Of a DNA stretch of 64,000 bases, positions 34,683 through 47,100 are shown one piece after another. The translations under genes were made by a program, and so were the position numbers. Origin of the DNA: Hydractinia symbiolongicarpus (lineage: Eukaryota > Cnidaria > Hydrozoa > Anthoathecata > Hydractiniidae); contig NC_079889.1 of the NCBI RefSeq assembly GCF_029227915.1, positions 11,346,001-11,410,000 of the forward strand, written 5' to 3'. Position 1 is the stretch's first letter. Every line of letters starts with the position of its first letter. Below the pieces are notes generated by a model. It searched no databases. It had not been told where the DNA came from and worked only from the letters and a program-made list of their open reading frames with translations.

Positions 34683-36370
34683 TTATTTTGTTCTCGGTGA
34701 GTTGGTTTGTGAAGCATGCTGGCAACCTGCTTCTGTCTCGCCTGGCTCGTCCTTCTCCGGGGGTCTGCCGCACTCTTCCTCATCTTCGGTATGGTGGATA
34801 GCGATCGTCAATTCATAAGCAAGCCCACCAACGCAACCACCCAGTAACTGTCCCATGACTGCAAAAACCCACCAGTTATCATGAGCACTAAAAATTGTTA
34901 GAGTTATAGTACATACAGAGTCAATTAAGAACTATAGTTACGAGTGTAAGCAATGCACGAAATACATGCGATAAAAATCAAAAAAAGTGCAATCACAGTC
35001 CACGGAAAGTTGAACACATACCTAAAGGGCGTTCCACCCCATCCAGCAATAGCGGTGAAGATTCTTGGTCCCAGATCTCTTGCAGGATTTAAACCAAATC
35101 CAGCGTTAATACCAAACGTTGTTCCCATTGTTAAGACGATTAGCCCGATCAAGAATGGTGCAATGTTAGCACCTACTCCGATGTTTCTTTGATCCAACAA
35201 GGCGAAGATGGTTCCAACAAAGAGCGCAGTCCCAACCATCTAAAAACAGAAACAAAGGAATCAACAACACCAGCCTTTCTTTCACAAAACTTGTTGTTTA
35301 AGTACGAAATAAAAAATACCTGATCTGCAAAACCTGACCAATTGGAAACAAACTCGGGTGGATATGTGGACCAAATTCCTGCCGTACCATTACTTCCCGT
35401 GGTCAAACGTGCACTGCCAGTGAATTCCACCAAATAATCTAAAGAATGAAAATTCTCCCAAATTATTAAAATTAAATTTACACCCCTTGTTTTTGACACC
35501 ATAACAACCAAAACTCAGGCCTCGTTCCCATGCTTGTTAGGTTTGAGGACAAGCTTAGGAAAGCTTGAAATGATAATTAAATAAATAAATAATAGTTTGC
35601 GCATGCGTACCGTGATAAACTCCAAAAGCGATTGCCGATCCGACAATTGCACCGATCATTTGTGCGATCCAGTAGATAGGCAGTTTATGCCATTTAAATC
35701 GTCCGCACACTGCCAATGCTAAGCTGACTGCTGGGTTAATGTGCCCACCTCAAAATATTCAAAACAATTTCGAAAGATAGAAAGCATTTTTTATAATTAG
35801 ATATGTTATGTTAAAATTTATTTTTAGAAATAAAATACTGACCAGATATCCCTCCAGACCAATAAATACCAAATGCTACTCCTAATCCCCATCCCCAATT
35901 TACAGACCAATAGCCTCCGAAGTCTTGTTTTGCCAGTACAAACTGAGCGACACTTCCTACACCAAATGTCTAAAAGCAAACGAGTGTATGATGAATATCA
36001 GAAACTGGAGGGATATTAAAACACACGCGCCAAAATGTTTTTTTTGTCATGACACCAAACATGCTGTTATTTTGTACTTGTAACGACTGTTAATGTTAAA
36101 GAACAAATGGCTTACAACATATGTTCAAATTGAATTCAATACTCAAATTGCAGTGAATTTGAAAAAGAAAAACTACGAAAAATTTAAGTTTGCGAAAACA
36201 AGAAAAATAATCCTTTTCTTCAGCTTATTCTTTTTCCACAATCCATTTTAAAAACACGACATATACGTTTCAGCACGGCTACTTACACAAAGAATCAGCG
36301 TCCCCATCATCTCAGCAAGCGCCTCTCTTGCTAATTGTGGGGTTTTCATCCCCCGAAGTTTGTCCATCAT
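34683..36370 (-). CDS. Aquaglyceroporin (MIP family channel)
   Basis: Six coding exons join in phase: 36287-36370, 35843-35969, 35611-35748, 35320-35438, 35022-35239, 34683-34887 (891 nt, 296 residues). The first NPA is in [13 protein letters not shown] (75-77); the second in [20 protein letters not shown] (207-209). Asp211 after the selectivity-filter Arg210 is the mark of glycerol-permeable members (AQP3/7/9/10 group). Six membrane segments and two half-helices fit the usual length. It would move water, glycerol and other small neutral solutes across the plasma membrane as a tetramer. The C-terminus is acidic then Thr/Ser-rich ([20 protein letters not shown]). An AG acceptor-like site precedes the start codon, so a 5' untranslated exon is likely. 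Closest vertebrate paralogue cannot be told from sequence alone. Confidence 0.93.
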
Positions 36371-38035
36371 GTATTCACGAAAACAACCTGTGTGGTGAGA
36401 AATACATGAAGTTAGTGCGCATCAAAAAAGTAAAAAATGACGCGTCTAAAATGAAACATGACGCGTCAATCCATCATATCAAGAAAACTTATATGTCGTC
36501 CTTCCCAAAGTGATCGTGCACAAAAAACTTGAAACTGTGAATGTCTATCAGAAGTAAAAGTTAACGCTGATTGTTTTGTGAAGTTTACGATGAATTTTAC
36601 GACAAAGTTTACGATACATTTTTATAAAAGGGAGCACAACAGTGTCGAAAATATATTTTTATGGAAGTAAACAAATTTGTAACACCAAACACAACTTTTC
36701 GCAAGTATTAGTAAACAAATGAACAAATTAACTAAAAGATTACCTCGAGAATGTCAACTTCCCTCGCAGCGAAACCCGAACGAGTAGTAACAAGCTTAAT
36801 TTTCGATGTAGCGGAGCGTGCAAATATTCATTGACCCGCATCGAAACGAACACTATTAACACTCCGGGATTTATTGTACCGTAACACTGATACCTTGCGT
36901 ATGATTGCGAGACAAAACACTGTCGAAAAAATTCGTAGCAAAAACTCGTCTTCAGGCTACCTAGATGTGTTCCGTCTTTCTCTTTAAATCAATACATAAA
37001 AGGGTTTGGTAACTAAGTGAGTGTGCTAAGTTCTAGACAATAAAGGTTGACAAGAACTTGCGGTAAACAGAAAGCAAAATTAGGCGTGGTAACGAGTAAA
37101 AATATATTTGAAACTCAACAAAGCGAAATTTTGAATTTAGTGTTGCAGTAAAGTTTTCGACAGCTTTTCTCGATGCATCAATGAACAAGCCAATGCAGTT
37201 CGTTAATTTAAAACGCTTTATTTGAAATATCACAAAATCACAAAAAAGATTAGTATCCCTGTTATAAACTCAAAGAATTAGGCAGAAAATTCTAGATATA
37301 TTTAAACAATTGTGTTTATTTTCGTTACGTAATATTTCGTGATCCGTTACACGGCACACTAGTTCCAGTCTTTAAGTTTTTAAACCTTACAATAACTTCT
37401 ACCCTTTTTACAAGTCGATGAACGACTACACAACTAAGTACCGTGTTATTTTCGGTCGAGCAAACCTAAATAAAAACAAGACGCCCTCCGGCTTAAAGAT
37501 TTCCGCCATTAGCAATAATCTAAAAAAGATAAAAATTGTCACGATTTGATAGCTATAATACATTATCTTTCACCAAAAATATTCAGCCTCAACAGTTTCT
37601 CTTTAAGTTAAAATTCATAAATAATTAATTAGTTCTGCATAATTAATTAATTTTCCATCCATCCCTCCCTCCCTCCCTCCATCTGTCTGTCTGTCTACTA
37701 CCTGCCTATCTACCTATCTATTTTCCCAGGCGATTTTAAAAATTCCGCCTTCGCCGGCGGAAATCAAATAGCGTAAATAAAATGTAGAAAATTTATTCTT
37801 TTAAAACTCATTATATTCCCGAGATTTGACCCACTGTACGTTATCCAAGCTTAATTTAACGAGCCAGGTACACTGCCAAAAATGTCACAAAGGATATCGA
37901 TCAAGCTTTTGTTAAATCTTCTCAAGCTAGCAAGCGGAAGTAAACCAAGATAAGTACAAGTCTTTATTAATATCACCTGGGTTGCAATATGAGAATGTGT
38001 AGCAATATGAGAATGTGTGGTGGACAGAGATTATT
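36371..38035. other. Promoter side of aquaporin and 3' flank of CNOT4
   Basis: AT-rich, no gene recognised. Contains a (CTCC)n/(CTGT)n/(CTAC)n pyrimidine tract at about 37655-37720 and an 18-bp direct repeat (GCAATATGAGAATGTGT) at 37984-38019. Confidence 0.5.
37655..37720. repeat. Pyrimidine-rich simple repeat
   Basis: Runs of CCAT, CCCT, CTGT and CTAC tetramers, about 65 bp. Confidence 0.85.
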
Positions 38036-38041
38036 TTTATT
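38036..38041 (-). terminator. Poly(A) signal AATAAA for CNOT4
   Basis: AATAAA on the minus strand about 110 bp past the stop codon. Confidence 0.5.
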
Positions 38042-38152
38042 GAATAAAAAAAGAAGAAAAAACACGAGGAAACACTTTAATCGTCGTTATTTTTTAATTC
38101 TTATACAATAGCTAAATACAATAGAACAGAACAGTTTAAATTCAATCGCTAG

Positions 38153-41100
38153 CTACTGGGCATGACTTGTCGTGTTACGCTTCAAAGTTTCCAATTCACT
38201 GGCCATGTTTTTGCGAATGACGTCATTTAAGCGGGCTTCCAACATTTTCGCTTCTCGCCTTGCTGATTCAACTTGTCTTTCCAAATCAGTGGTATCAACT
38301 AGATCTGACTCATCGAGTTCACCAGCAGCTAACTTAGCGGGTGTCAGTAGGAGATTAATTTTCTCCAAATCAGACAAAGATAACGAAGACTCCTAAATAT
38401 TTGAAGTCAACATTTTAAACAATATAAACAAGCGAGGATGCAAACGAGGCTACAAACATTTATGATGTAAGCAGGACGGCTAAAAACATACGTCAGATGA
38501 GAGAGAAAAGGATGCAAACGAGTTTCTTCCTTATTCTTTCAATAATTTATGTTCCAGCACATTTTAGGTAAATTCACAATTCAATTAAATTCATGAAGTC
38601 ATTTAAAAAAAATGAAATTCTACGTTTCGCAACATACCTTGCATTTTTCTAATGCACTTTTTAAATCTTTTGAAATTTGTTCGGTGTTGATTTTGATAGC
38701 CTCCGTTTCAAATAAAACATTCTTCAGTAGCTTTTCAGTAGACTCAGTAAGTCTGCTGACGATTTCGTGATCTTGCACAGCTTTTGGTGCCCCTTCGTTA
38801 GTAGCTGTCACCTAATGAAAACGCACAAGGACTTTCAGTATGAAAACGCGCACGGGGTCTTACCAACTTCGTTTTCAGGGCTGCGCTTATTAACTAGAAA
38901 AATCGAGATCGAGGTTGACGAATAAGATTAAAGAATAAAAATACGGTTTCATGTTTCAAAATATTACTTTCATGAAAGAAACATAAGTAGGAACGCAAAA
39001 CAGCATCAGTTAGTCAGTACTCATCAGCCGGTACGTTTCAAATGTTCTCCTCTGGAAGTGGTATATGTCGAGCAACCAACTCTAAAATTCCCGCATTATA
39101 GAACCACTATGCTACCCAAACAGTCCGAAAAATGGTGAAATTGGGGCATGCAAAATCAGCAAAATTAGCACCCTTTAAGATTTTGGACCTAAGCGAATAA
39201 GCGAAGGTCTGAAATCCAAAGCCCGCCGTAAACATTGATAAGGAAAATTTTACAAGTTCGAGGTGCGTTTTACTCACATAGAAACGGCGTTCTTAATTAC
39301 TTGTGGTTCGTTTACACACCCTCCCCTCACATTCGATTTGAGCAAGCTACCGTACACGAGTACATGTGTATGAAACTTACCTGAACAGGAGGAGTTTGGT
39401 TTCCACTGTGATTATTTCCATCACTTTTTAAAATTCTTATAGTAGGTGCAGCAGCTTCTTTGCCTCTTTGATCTTCGTACTTTGGTAGAGATGACTTTCT
39501 TTGCAGTGGTGGTGATGTTTTTACCGTGTTCTTTTTCTTCGTTTTCCCGCCTTTTTTCGGACGTTCTTCGTCTAATATAACAGCTGGACGCTCTGCTTCA
39601 ACGCGTCCTACAATCAACTATAAACAAGATAAAAAAGAGTAAGAAACAAAACAGATCAATAACACAAAAATTATCCATATCTTTGACCACTTCATAACAT
39701 CTTAACGGATTTAAAAATACGAGACTAGCATGGACCTTTCCCGATTAGGTAGACACACCTTTACGTTCGTAAAACGGATTTACTACAATTCCATACCTCT
39801 GAAATTTGTTCAACTGGCTCCTTATTCTTCTTTTTCTTTTTTTTAGCGCCTGCTTTAGACGAAGTCATAGCAACAGGATAGTCCGTTGTATTGATATTAC
39901 CTGCCGGAATCGGAAAATCTGTACTGAAGTCATCAAGTTCACTGACTCTCGACCCTGTATGAGTATCTACGGACTGCGTATGAGACTGTTGTCTTGAACT
40001 ATGAACAGTTGTGAATCCATCATTGTTACACTTGAGTGGTTTGACATGCGCAGTAGGCTTCTTTATGGCTTGTTTATGTTGACATCCGAAAATTGGGGAA
40101 GGCTTTTGAGGTTTGTTTTCAACATTCTCCTTCGCAGAGACTGAAAGTGGTCGCCGGTCTTTCATACCGAACGCCTCTTCTTGTTTTGCTGACTGTTTTG
40201 CTGGCTGGTTGCCGCTGACGATGGCGTTCCAAGATGAAGATAATGGTTGTTGTAGCTGGACACGGTTGCTAGCTAATGGATCAATCAAACTTGCTTGACT
40301 TATAGTTTCACCCGGGAGAGGGAAAGCCATATTCGCTGTCTCAATTTCTTTATGATTGTCTAGAAAGAGGAAAAACCTTACTCGATAACCGGAGGTTCGC
40401 AGAAGAGACAAAGAAATTATTTATTTATTTGTACGACACATAGTGAATTACCACAAGAGAATTACCTGATAAAACTTTTGACCACAGTATACTAGGATCC
40501 TCATGTGAAGATGATGCAGATGTTGACGCGTTCGAAGTTGACGGTGTAGAGATAGGTAGACTGGGAGAGCCATTCAACAGACCAGGTGGTGGCTGAGAGG
40601 TGGGAGAAAATACATCTTTACTGAAACCAGGAGGTGGCGGTGGCCGCTGACCTAACACGAATTAAATTATTTATCGTAAGAGTTTGGGACACGAGACAAG
40701 ATAATGGAGTCTAACACAAAGGATGATGTCAGTAAACAAACTAAAGAAACGCCAACAATAAAGAAACGTCTCACCATTTTTATTAGCAGAGATGAATCCA
40801 GGAAATCCAGGAGGAGGACTTGAAAGATTTTCTGTCTCTTGACCTTTTTCATCAGTATTCCACGCGGCTAAACAATGTTCACATAAAAATTGTATGTAAA
40901 AAGTCAATGTGTGTCATATTAGTACATGAGGAGAAGCGTTGTAAATATTACACAAGAAGAAGTGTTGCACTTCAACACAGGTGTCACAAACGAAAAGAAT
41001 TCTGCTTACCTTTCAGTTGCTGCTGCTCTAACTGTTGATCTAAACAAAAATATATATTGGGAGTCGTTTTGAATCTCACACGTGAAAGTTCACTATGGAA

Positions 41101-44100
41101 TGTCAAAAAATTTCATGATAAAAAATCATCTTGCGAAAAAGAACTCAAAATACCAAATATCTTAACCATAAAATACTTTTTAAATACAGGCCAAAATCTT
41201 TTTCCAGAAAACGACACGCTAGCAAATTTTTGAAATATTGAAGAAATGGACATACTTGCAAAACTAATATTTATATTCGGCAACAGAGCTCGAAGGCCAT
41301 CCTGCCAATTCTTATTTTCAGTACTTCCAGTGTTAGCAACGGTGGAGGGTGGCACTACTGGTGCAACCATCTTTTGTTGTTGTGGAGTAACCGGTTGTGG
41401 CATTTGAAACTGATTCACAAACTGCGGGTTTGGCTGCTGCTGCTGTTGCAGAGGGTGCACGCCTGGAAATTGTTGTGGGAACCTTTGCAACTGTTGCTGC
41501 TGAGGTGTTATAAATCGGTAAGGGTTAGCTGTGTTTGGTGGAGCTAAGGGATTTTGTTGATACGGATTCACTGCAGGTGGGCGGAACTGCATCATACGTG
41601 GGTTAGGCATTTGTTGTGAAGCTGAAACAAGAAGATTGTGTTTTTAATGAGCACATGCAGAAAGGGAGTAAGAAAGTTGGAAGTGCAAATTAACCTAGCA
41701 AGCCTGTTCCCACTTGAGATGCTAATAAACTACGTACCACCAAAAAGTGAGTAGGAGTTGATAAGAGACATGGCGTTCTGATTTGGATTGTAATTTGATG
41801 GCCAAAATGAGTCCCAACTAAATGATGGCTGCGGTTGCAAAGAAACGCCCTGTTGTTTTTCTGTTGCCATTAAATCTTCTAGACCGGACTTGCTTTCAAT
41901 AAATGGATCAAAACCTGTTAAAAAAAATTGCACATACAGAATATTAGCCCGTATTTTGCATCAAATCTTTTACCATTTCCTAAAAAGGGGGTTTCGAGTT
42001 GAGAAGGATGTTCAGTGTTGCAGAGCGTAAGAATTTGTTTGTTGAGTAATTCTGAAAGTCTTCTTTGGTCTTAATCTTGTCTTTCATAAAGAAATTTCAA
42101 TAACCGTAACTACTTTTACACATACCTAGATCATCATCACTTGCATTGATTTTTAGATCACTTAAACCTAAATCGCTTATTCCTGGCCAAGAGAAGTTGT
42201 TTGCATCATTGGGTGCAGGATCTTGTGCTACGCTATCACTAGATGTTGCCCAACCTGAAATAGTAAGGCCTAACATTAAACTCTTGAACTGTTACCTTGT
42301 ATTTGTAATAACTAAATAAAGAGTTAAATTAACCTGTAGAGAAAGTGGATTTAGTTAGGGGTGTATCTATAGGTTTGCTATCAGTCATCACTGAATGAGC
42401 AACAGTGGTTGTCGCAATATGGGTGGTAGTTAAAACATGGGTGGTAGTTGGAAGTGTTTGTGGAGTAGATAATGGTGGAGATGTTTTTTCAGTACTAGGT
42501 GCCTCAGGGTACGATGTGTAATCATTTATAGCTTTGTCCTCCTTCGCTGTTCCCCAAGATGCCTGCGACGGTAGCAGTGAATCTGCATTGTCAATTTCCT
42601 CGTTCCAGTCTTCTTGAGAGTGCGTTTCAACAGGGTCAGGTTCGCTACATTCACTTAAAGATTTTCGCAACATGCGTTGATTTTGCACGGATGCTACATA
42701 ATTATCGAGTAAGTCTTTTTCAAACAACTGATGCTTTCTAAAAAAATAAAACATAAGTTACACAGCGGGGAAGAAGCTTATAACAGTGAAATGATAATGC
42801 AATACAAAAATGAGAACATTTAGCAACCTAAATAACTGAAAAGTTAAAAACATCTGATTAGAAAAAATTTAACAAAACTTGTCTTAACAAAATTCTACAA
42901 GATTGCTGTTTGTTAGACCAAGTGGTTTGCAAGTTGATTGAACAATAATATTTATATCACAGTAATAAACTGTATGTTAAAGAAACAAAATATTATTTAA
43001 AGATCGAATTGCGTAGCCTTACCCTGCTTGCATGTCGTCTTTCGTGAAACTTGCAGCGTTATCGCCAACATCGTGTAAATACATACAATCCTGTAGCAAA
43101 ATAAATATATAATTCAAACTAGATGTAAAACCAGTAGAAATATAAAACTAGTGGAAATTTAAAGCCAGTGAAAATTTAACATGATTCGTTATTTTAGTTT
43201 TAGTCTGGATTTTTAGTTGCATAATTAAACATATATCAATGTGTTGTATTATAAAAAATAGATTTGATAATTAGCCTTTTGGTATATCAAAGAAAATGTA
43301 CAATACTGACACAAAAAACACAATATAAATATATTCCATTCAGCAAATTTCTTGACCATGAACAGAAAGTCACAACACTTACTGCTTTTGGACATTGCAT
43401 ATTTCGAAGGTAATGTGTGCAATATTTTGTTGTTCCCAATGACGCCCTAAACAGCAACATTGATTATTGTGACAGGACAGCCATACAACATTTTGCACAT
43501 ATGTATTGGACACTGACTCGATTTGATGTTGTTCTATACAACACAAAAAATAAGTTAAAAATGCAGATCAAGCTTGCATATTATTCTGTGTATGAAAATC
43601 TGTTATATTATAAAAAAAATTATAAAGTATTGCTAAAGTACCATTTTAATAATGACGTCACAATCGAGTCAGTTAACCAATCAAATCATCGCGATTTTTC
43701 ATACTTTTTTTAACATAAGTCAGGTAACAAACTATTTACAATGTTATAACATCAGTACCTTATTTTTAATGGTGGTTGCATGTTGTTGATTGCTAAAATT
43801 GCTTTAAGTGCGTCCTATTATACCAAAAAAATTATAAAGGAGTATTATAAAGATAAAACAAAACTAAAAATATATATAGAAATATATAAACTATAAAATA
43901 AAACTATATGTACATAGGCAAACAAACAAACAAAAGAATGAATAATAAAAATAAGAAATTCTCACACCTCTTCTCTTGTGTAAGTTATATATGCACTAGC
44001 GCTTGGACCCTGAAATAAAAAAAAAATATTAAAACAATTTACAATTTTATCTAGAAAACAAAATATGTCTTGTGTTTCTTGTTTACTTGCCTTTGTAAAA

Positions 44101-47100
44101 ATTCATTGCATTCTGGTCTATGTGCTAAATACTTTCATGCCAAAATATTCTGCTGACATGAACATAAATTGAGGGAGTCACATTATTTTTTTATGCAAAA
44201 TGTACGTTAAAAATGTGATGTACCTGTGGACCAGCATAGTTTGTGTTTGGATTAATCACAATTTTCACGATTTTGCCATATTTTCCAAAATACTCTGGTC
44301 GTCTTAAAACCTAGATTAAAACATAAAATTACTTTGCAACTTTTAACCATAATAAATAAATATAAATTAAGAAGATTTAAAATATATGCACTCACATCTG
44401 CATCTGCCATTTTATTAGATAAACCCACCACAAACACTAAATGTCTCTGTATCACTCTAAATAGCACAATAGTCATGGTAACAAGACCAACAAATTGTAT
44501 CATACAAAATGTCTGCAAAAAATGGTTCAAATAAGATTAAACCAAAATATTTAATAAGCAAAGATGTTTTTGGATATATTATGTAGTCACCATCAACCCT
44601 TGACTTTTTCATTCGTCAATTCCTGTTACTTTTTTATGAAAAGTACTTCTGAAATATTCGTCCTAACAATTTTATGCGTCATCAGACAGAAAGAGAATTT
44701 TATAGAAAATCTATTGTTACAGAGAAACCAGTTTTCTATATAAGGAAGATAAACAGGTTGAATTGTAAAAATACAGACCTGATGTTGGATAGATGTTGTC
44801 TGTTATCAGATATTTTCTGCTTATGTTGTGCTTCTTTCTGCTTTCTTTCCTTTTTTATTTTCTGTATTCTACAAAAACAGATGAATAACATTACAATATT
44901 ACAACAGAAAATCAAATTGTTATTAATGCTATTTTAAAAATATAGATGACAAGGTAAAATTTTAAGTTAAATGCAAAGGATAAATCAACATACTCATCTT
45001 GTGACAGCGGTCGGTACATTGCAGGATCTTCTGTGTATGTCTATAAAATAAAATTGTTATTAATGAACATAAACAATTAAAACACATACAAATACAAAAA
45101 GCTGAGTTACAGAGTTATTGTTGCAGAGATGGTAAAAGCATCTGGATATATTGGAGTTGAGCTTATTACAAGTCTTGCTAACCAGATTATAAAGGATGGT
45201 GCTATTCCGAGTGAGTGGCAGTCGAGTGTAATAGTGAATTGTTTCAAGGGCAAGGGTGATGCATTAGAAAGAGGTAACTATAGAGGTTTGAAGTTGGTTG
45301 ACCAAGTAATGAAAGTTATTGAAAGGGTGATTGATAAGTTACAGTCTATGTACAGCAATGCTAGAAAACGATTCACTTAGTAATGAATTTAGTGTAAATG
45401 TTGGTGTATATCAGGGTTCTGTACTTAGTCCTTTGTTGTTTATTCTAGTCTTATAAGCGCTGTCGATGGAGTTCAGAACAGGTTGTCCATGGGAGTTATT
45501 GTATTCAGATGAATTGGTTCTCATAGCAGAGTCGATGGAAGAATTAGTTGAAAAGTTTGAGAAGTGGAAGAAAGGACTAGAAGAGAAAAGGCTAAGAGTG
45601 AAAACAGCAAAGTCTAAAGTCATGATTAGTAGCATTGCAGCCAAGTGTGACCTTGTAGTTGGAAAGTGGCCTTGTGGAGTTTGCAGGAAGGGGGTTGGTA
45701 GTGATTCAATTTTTTGTCAGACTTGCAAGCATTGGGTACATAAGAAGTGCAGTATTGGTGGAAGGTTAAGAGCTGACATTCAGTTGGTATGCAAGCATTG
45801 CAAAGGTGAGATTATAGAAAAAGTTCAGAGAGTTACTTCTTTTGTTGACTAGCAGAGTTTTGTCAATTGAGGTAAAAGGTAGGTTGTGTAAGGCCTGTAT
45901 AAGAAATGTTATGTTGTACGGTAGTGAGACATGGGCAGTGAAGCAGGAAGATGTTGACCATTTAGAAAGGAATTATATGGGAATGGTTAGGTGGATGTGT
46001 AACGCCAGTCTGAGCAACAGAAATAGTTGAGATGAGCTAAGAAGCAGGCTAAGTATCCGTAGAGTTGAAGATGTTATCCAGATAAGGAGATTGAATTGGC
46101 TGGGGCACTTAGAAAGAATGGAGGAGGATAATTGGTTAAGAAAGTGTAGAGACTTGATAGTTCCTGGGGCAAAGCCCAGAGGCAGACCGAGAAAGACTTG
46201 GCAGGAGGGTATAAGGACAGACTTGATACAGAGGAAATTTAGTTTAGATCTAACACAGTCTTGATCAGATTGGAAGAGGGTCATTAATATACCCCGTCCA
46301 ACCCATGCTAGCATAGAAAACGGACGTTAACCCAGGAATAATGAATGATTATGACACTCTAACGGTAAACATTCAAGTAAGTATACCTTACGACAAGCTG
46401 GACAAAGCCCATTTTCATCTGTACGTATACGGTGCCAACAAAAACGACAAATCTGAAAATATAAAGATAAATATCATGGTAAAATCATTATGAATGAAGG
46501 CTTCTTGTAAATATTTTAGGGAATTCGTTTTCCGTAACATACATACAGACAGACAGACAGACAAGGGCTATTATTATAAAGACAAAACCAAAAATCAAAT
46601 TTAAATGTAATACAAATGTTGAATATATCATAACTAAATACCTGATAACCACAAGTACATGGATAAAAATGAAGATCGTCTATCTCAAATGTTTCCATGC
46701 ATAATGGACACTAGATATAAATAACACTAATAATAATAATAAACATATACAATATTATGTAAAATAGATTCTGCAGAAAAGAACATACATCTAAAACAAT
46801 TCTCTAAAATTTATAATTCATTTAATTCTAAGATAAGTACATGTTTTTCAAATTTAACTTTTTTAAGAAACTGATTATCACTCTGGGCTTGAGACACAAA
46901 TCAGGCAGGCCCATGACACTACTTTTAGCAACCAACAGTGTGCTGTGTGCACACAAGATAAAAATGGGTTTATTCTTGTGATTTCAGTATTTTTGTGACT
47001 CTAAAGTTTTTTTTTAAAGCTTTTTTTTTTGATGAGCATCCTCTCAAATAGGTTTAGTTCTCTATAAAAAAACTTGATGTGAACACAATCAACTTTTACT

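Noticed and set aside
34564-34818. Plus-strand ORF of 84 residues
   Set aside because: It is the antisense shadow of the last aquaporin exon.
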